DNA from: Dehalococcoidales bacterium
Lineage (GTDB): Bacteria > Chloroflexota > Dehalococcoidia > Dehalococcoidales > UBA5760
Direction: 5' to 3'
Length of the DNA: 26,246 bases
Assembly (NCBI GenBank): GCA_016931015.1
Contig: JAFGFP010000003.1
Span: 1-26,246 of the forward strand
Positions 23,654 through 26,246 of this stretch are shown here, piece by piece. The translations under genes were made by a program, and so were the position numbers. The notes below the pieces were generated by a model that worked only from the letters and a program-made list of their open reading frames with translations, did not search any database and was not told the DNA's origin. Within the stretch, counting starts at the first letter, position 1. Every line of letters begins with the position of its first letter.

Positions 23654-24168
23654 GCCTTCTTCTTGACCGTAAGCCGGATAAGGGTCTTCATCGTCTTGGC
23701 GTCGGGGCTGGTAAGATACTCTTCCTCGTGGGGGCCGGTAATCTCGTAGCCGTTCTCGCTGACGAACTTGAGCAGACGCTCTATGGTGGGGCCTTCCTGG
23801 TCGTAGGGCCCGATGTGTAGAACCTGGGCGACGGTGCCGTAGTCCCAGGTTTCAAGCTTTACCTCGACGTTTGGAATCTTCTGGGGTAGGGAAGTGGTGT
23901 CGTCAGGCACGGGCAGGCCCATGATTATCGTCCACTCATCCTGGGGAACGAGGTGAGCATCGGGGTAGCGGCCGCGGAGCCCGCTCACCTTGAAGGTGGC
24001 TAGCCCCTTTTTCTTGAGGTCGAACTTAAGCGTGTAGACGGAGCCGTAGAGGGCCGGCATGACCTCGGGGAAGACCTTGTCCGGAGAGCCCTTACCCTGG
24101 ACTACGGCCATCTTCTGCGCCGGCATTTCCAAGATTTGCGGGTCTGTTTTTGACTTTCGCGGCGGCAT
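23650..24168 (-). CDS. GyrI-like small-molecule-binding protein
   Basis: The 172-residue protein matches the GyrI-like domain group (PF06445, COG4832 type). It has the N-terminal ILEMPAQKMAVVQGKGSPDKVFPEVMPALYGSVY and the C-terminal half WDYGTVAQVLHIGPYDQEGPTIERLLKFVSENGYEITGPHEEEYL. These domains bind hydrophobic or cationic ligands and are often found as ligand-sensing parts of regulators; no DNA-binding domain is present here. ATG 24168 has GGGGAGG about seven bases upstream. It is the first gene of the five-gene unit and overlaps the flavoprotein start by four bases. Confidence 0.85.
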   Translation of the reverse strand: MPPRKSKTDPQILEMPAQKMAVVQGKGSPDKVFPEVMPALYGSVYTLKFDLKKKGLATFKVSGLRGRYPDAHLVPQDEWTIIMGLPVPDDTTSLPQKIPNVEVKLETWDYGTVAQVLHIGPYDQEGPTIERLLKFVSENGYEITGPHEEEYLTSPDAKTMKTLIRLTVKKKA

Positions 24169-24200
24169 CTCGTACCTCCCCGATAAAAGATTACCGGCCT

Positions 24201-24230
24201 AGTATATCACCCGGACGGGCCGGATCTCAA
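24201..24230 (-). promoter_or_regulatory. Promoter of the GyrI-flavoprotein-ABC-cyclophilin unit
   Basis: On the minus strand TTGAGA (24225-24230) and TATACT (24201-24206, 5/6) are spaced by 18 bases. Transcription would begin near 24194, about 26 bases before the first ATG. It lies in the 73-base gap after the Mre11 gene. Confidence 0.65.
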
Positions 24231-24241
24231 CGGACATGTAA

Positions 24242-25495
24242 CTAAGACGGCGGCTCCTCTCCGGCGCTGTGCTCTACTATCAGCCGCTCGCCGTAGTCGA
24301 GCAGGGTCTTGGCCCGCTCCGGGGCTACCTTCTTCGAGTCGAGATAGGCTTTCAGGGCCTCAAGCGGGGTCAGCTCCTCGGCGCTTAAGTTCCCCAGTCT
24401 GAGGCGGGTCTCCCGTTTGATATCGCGGGCGATGGTGAAGTAGTGGGCCTCCTTCAGGGCGTTACGCAGCTCGCTCTCCTTAAGCTGGCCCTCAAGCTCC
24501 GCCGGCAGGCTGATATTGAGGCGCACGATGCCCTCGCTGATACTATCGGCCTGCTCGCTGAGGGCCCTGGTTACGGCGGTGGTGGGGTCGGCTTCTCCCG
24601 GCTCGATGTTAACGTTAAGGGTGAGAAAGCGGCGTCCGGCTACGGGGTGGAAGTCGAAGGAGACCTTTCTTCTACCGCTTTCCTTATCCGGTTCGATGTC
24701 CACCACATAGAAGCCCTTATCGTCGGCTTCTTCCCCGAAGTTAAGACGTTCCAGGCTGCCGGCGTAGACTACCGGGGGGCTTGTCTCCAGCACCTGGCGG
24801 CGGTGAATATGCCCCAGGGCGATGTAGTCAAAGGCGGGGTGGGCGATATTGCTTGGGAGCAGGGTGTGCTCCTGCCCGATGGTCATCGTTTTTTCCGAGC
24901 CGACCTTGGCCCCGACCACCCAGACGTGAGCGGCCAGTATCGCCGGCAGGGTCGGGTCGAGCTTTGCGGCGTTAGCCGCGACGATATTTGTGAGCACCTC
25001 CTGCATCCGCTGGTTAATCTGGCTAAAGTCGAGGTCCTTGGTCTCCTCCTTACTGAGCAGGGCGCTCCGTCTCAGCCAGGGCAGGGAGGCTATCTGCAGG
25101 GGGCCGCTTGGGGTGGGGATACGGTAGACATCGGGGCGGCTGGAGACGTAGACCCGGTTAACGGCTAAGGTATCGAAGATTTCCGTGGCCGTCGCCCGCC
25201 CGAAGGCGTTGGGCAGGTCGTGGTTCCCGGTGAGCAGAAAGACGGGGACGCCGCCTTGGACGAGGCGGTTAATGCGCCGGGCGAATTCGCGCTGCTGGGT
25301 CGGGGTCGGCTCACGGCTCTTGTAGGCGTCGCCGCAGAAGAGCACCAGGTCGACCTTGTTCTCCAGGGCGTAGTCCACCAGTTGGTCGAGCGCCGCCAGA
25401 AAATCGAGCAGGCGGGAGGATAGTCCGGTGGCCGGGTCGGGGCGCCCGTAGGTCTCTACTCCGAGGTGCAGGTCGGCAAAGTGGACGATTTTCAA
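24242..25495 (-). CDS. sbcD: Mre11/SbcD-type DNA repair exonuclease
   Basis: The 417-residue calcineurin-like phosphoesterase carries the Mre11 motifs: DLHLG (Asp8, His10), GDAYKSREP (Asp56), GNHD (90-93), the lone His190 (AAHVWV), and GHIHRR (His229, His231). The nuclease core covers about residues 1-270; a capping region and C-terminal tail follow. The start codon is TTG at 25495 with GGGAGAGGGG just upstream. Mre11/SbcD works with the ATPase Rad50/SbcC to process DNA ends. No such gene lies next to it: the following minus-strand gene is the GyrI-like one. The symbol reflects family, not proven orthology. Confidence 0.9.
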   Translation of the reverse strand: MKIVHFADLHLGVETYGRPDPATGLSSRLLDFLAALDQLVDYALENKVDLVLFCGDAYKSREPTPTQQREFARRINRLVQGGVPVFLLTGNHDLPNAFGRATATEIFDTLAVNRVYVSSRPDVYRIPTPSGPLQIASLPWLRRSALLSKEETKDLDFSQINQRMQEVLTNIVAANAAKLDPTLPAILAAHVWVVGAKVGSEKTMTIGQEHTLLPSNIAHPAFDYIALGHIHRRQVLETSPPVVYAGSLERLNFGEEADDKGFYVVDIEPDKESGRRKVSFDFHPVAGRRFLTLNVNIEPGEADPTTAVTRALSEQADSISEGIVRLNISLPAELEGQLKESELRNALKEAHYFTIARDIKRETRLRLGNLSAEELTPLEALKAYLDSKKVAPERAKTLLDYGERLIVEHSAGEEPPS

Positions 25496-25543
25496 GCCCC
25501 TCTCCCTTCATCCCATCCTTAACATTGAAGAATCTTGCTCTAG

Positions 25544-25609
25544 AACACTATAGCATTGAAGCGCATTCTTACAATAACTGGGCATGCTTAATATTCTGTC
25601 TATAGTGTT
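25544..25609. repeat. 10-bp inverted repeat in the AT-rich spacer upstream of sbcD
   Basis: AACACTATAG at 25544-25553 is inverted exactly as CTATAGTGTT at 25600-25609, with 46 bases between. The second arm abuts the stop codon of the small orphan gene. The first arm overlaps a promoter-like -10 for sbcD. Confidence 0.6.
25547..25574 (-). promoter_or_regulatory. Putative promoter of sbcD
   Basis: On the minus strand TTGTAA (25569-25574, 4/6) and TATAGT (25547-25552, 5/6) are spaced by 16 bases, leading to a start near 25540 and a leader of about 45 bases. It lies between the arms of the inverted repeat, with its -10 inside one arm. Confidence 0.45.
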
Positions 25610-25873
25610 TCACTGACCGGTATCTTTACTCTCTAGCAGTCCTTCAACGTAATAAATCGCCTCGCGCTTTAACATCCAAGATATGCCGTCATGGCTTGAT
25701 GCATCGATGATCCAATTCCGGTCTTGCGCTGCTTTAATAGCATCAAGAATCTGCAACTTCGAGAATCCACCTTTGGTCTCTAATGCATTGGAATCGACTG
25801 CTCGCTTCCCATTATTGCCTAACTTATAGATGGCGACTAGAACCTTATCCCTTGCTGATAGTTCACTAGACAT
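25610..25873 (-). CDS. Small AT-rich orphan, possible winged-helix protein
   Basis: I do not recognise this gene. From ATG 25873, which has AAGGAGGGAG just upstream, it encodes 87 residues; the frame is open 12 codons further, but that part is less credible. The predicted pattern is helix (ARDKVLVAIYKLG), helix (SKLQILDAIKAAQDRNW), a short hairpin (IIDASSHDGISWML) and a final helix (EAIYYVEGLLE). This resembles a small winged helix-turn-helix, but there is no clear family match. Its base composition (about 45% GC by counting two lines of sequence) is well below its neighbours, suggesting recent acquisition. It lies between glycyl-tRNA synthetase and sbcD on the same strand. Confidence 0.65.
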   Translation of the reverse strand: MSSELSARDKVLVAIYKLGNNGKRAVDSNALETKGGFSKLQILDAIKAAQDRNWIIDASSHDGISWMLKREAIYYVEGLLESKDTGQ

Positions 25874-25969
25874 CTCTCCCTCCTTACCTGAACATCTTAG
25901 CTTATACATATCTTCCCCTTATCAGAAGGGAAGGGGGATGATATTAGTGAAGACGGGATGGATTTCCTC

Positions 25970-26246
25970 TTAAACTTCCCTTTCCACTTTCCAAATCTTG
26001 CCGCCGGGGGGCAGGGTGAAGAAGACCTCGCCGGCCAGTTTGGCGGCCAGGGTCGCTGGCAGCGTCTCCATGGGGACGCGTATCTGGTTCATGGTGTCGC
26101 GCTCCCGGACGGTAACCGCCTTATCCTCCAGTGACGCGAAGTCAACGGTAACGCAGAACGGGGTGCCGATTTCGTCCTGGCGCCGGTAGCGCCGCCCGAT
26201 GCTCTGGGCGTCGTCGTAGCTTACCGACCAGCACTGGCGCAGGTCG
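25970..26246 (-). CDS. glyQS: Glycyl-tRNA synthetase, C-terminal part (runs off the window)
   Basis: Translating the minus strand from the window edge gives 91 residues ending in a TAA at 25970-25972. They include SYDDAQSIGRRYRRQDEIGTP, FCVTVDF and the stretch TVRERDTMNQIRV, which are the end of the anticodon-binding domain of class II dimeric (GlyQS-type) glycyl-tRNA synthetase. The last about 25 residues (from ATLAAKLAGEVFF) form a short tail. The rest lies beyond 26246. An imperfect hairpin (25912-25936) follows the stop but has no T run. Confidence 0.92.
   Translation of the reverse strand, partial: DLRQCWSVSYDDAQSIGRRYRRQDEIGTPFCVTVDFASLEDKAVTVRERDTMNQIRVPMETLPATLAAKLAGEVFFTLPPGGKIWKVEREV

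Noticed and set aside
25912..25936. Imperfect hairpin after glyQS, as a terminator
   Set aside because: It has an eight-pair stem with a bulge and no T run on the coding strand.
1..26246. CRISPR array, tRNA/rRNA genes, insertion sequences, prophage or defence genes
   Set aside because: I saw no regularly spaced repeats beyond the three-unit spacer repeat, no cloverleaf candidate in the gaps, and no transposase, integrase or known defence protein among the credible frames.

Overview
The window is about 60% GC, gene-dense and bacterial. Gene content and protein style (an Fe-S type PurF, a CIRCE-controlled groES-groEL pair, a dimeric-type glycyl-tRNA synthetase, frequent TTG/GTG starts) suggest Chloroflexota, perhaps Dehalococcoidia. 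This placement is inference from recognised families, not from a marker comparison. No rRNA, tRNA, CRISPR array or insertion sequence is visible, and no gap between genes exceeds 300 bases.

Layout. (1) 31-1327, minus strand: a DegV-family lipid-binding protein and a small unrecognised helical protein with its own promoter. (2) 1515-9953, plus strand: purF, purM, an AlkD-like DNA glycosylase, purH, a GalT-like HIT-superfamily protein, a nicotinamidase-nicotinate phosphoribosyltransferase fusion and a PrsW-like membrane protease. This run joins purine synthesis with NAD salvage. (3) 9940-13290, minus: a CNNM/CBS membrane protein, a TIGR03936/DUF2344 protein and tilS, behind a near-consensus promoter. 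(4) 13468-16680, plus: tsaD, then groES-groEL behind a CIRCE operator, closed by a strong terminator. (5) 16754-18813, minus: surE and an M16 zinc peptidase. (6) 19050-20382, plus: apt and a second phosphoribosyltransferase-like gene. (7) 20373-24168, minus: a compact five-gene unit (GyrI-like protein, geranylgeranyl-reductase-like flavoprotein, ABC exporter ATPase and permease, cyclophilin-like protein). (8) 24242-26246, minus: an Mre11/SbcD nuclease, a small AT-rich orphan and the C-terminal end of glycyl-tRNA synthetase.

Themes. Nucleotide metabolism recurs: purF/purM/purH build IMP; apt, surE and the COG1926-type protein handle purine bases and nucleotides; the PncA-PncB fusion recycles nicotinamide. 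The most interesting points are the PncA-PncB fusion with an adjacent HIT protein of the nucleotidyl-transfer type (HxHxQ), a purF promoter so close to the GTG start that its mRNA is predicted to be leaderless, and a three-unit degenerate 39-40 bp tandem repeat that fills the spacer between the flavoprotein and ABC ATPase genes. Most of the window is otherwise ordinary core-genome content.
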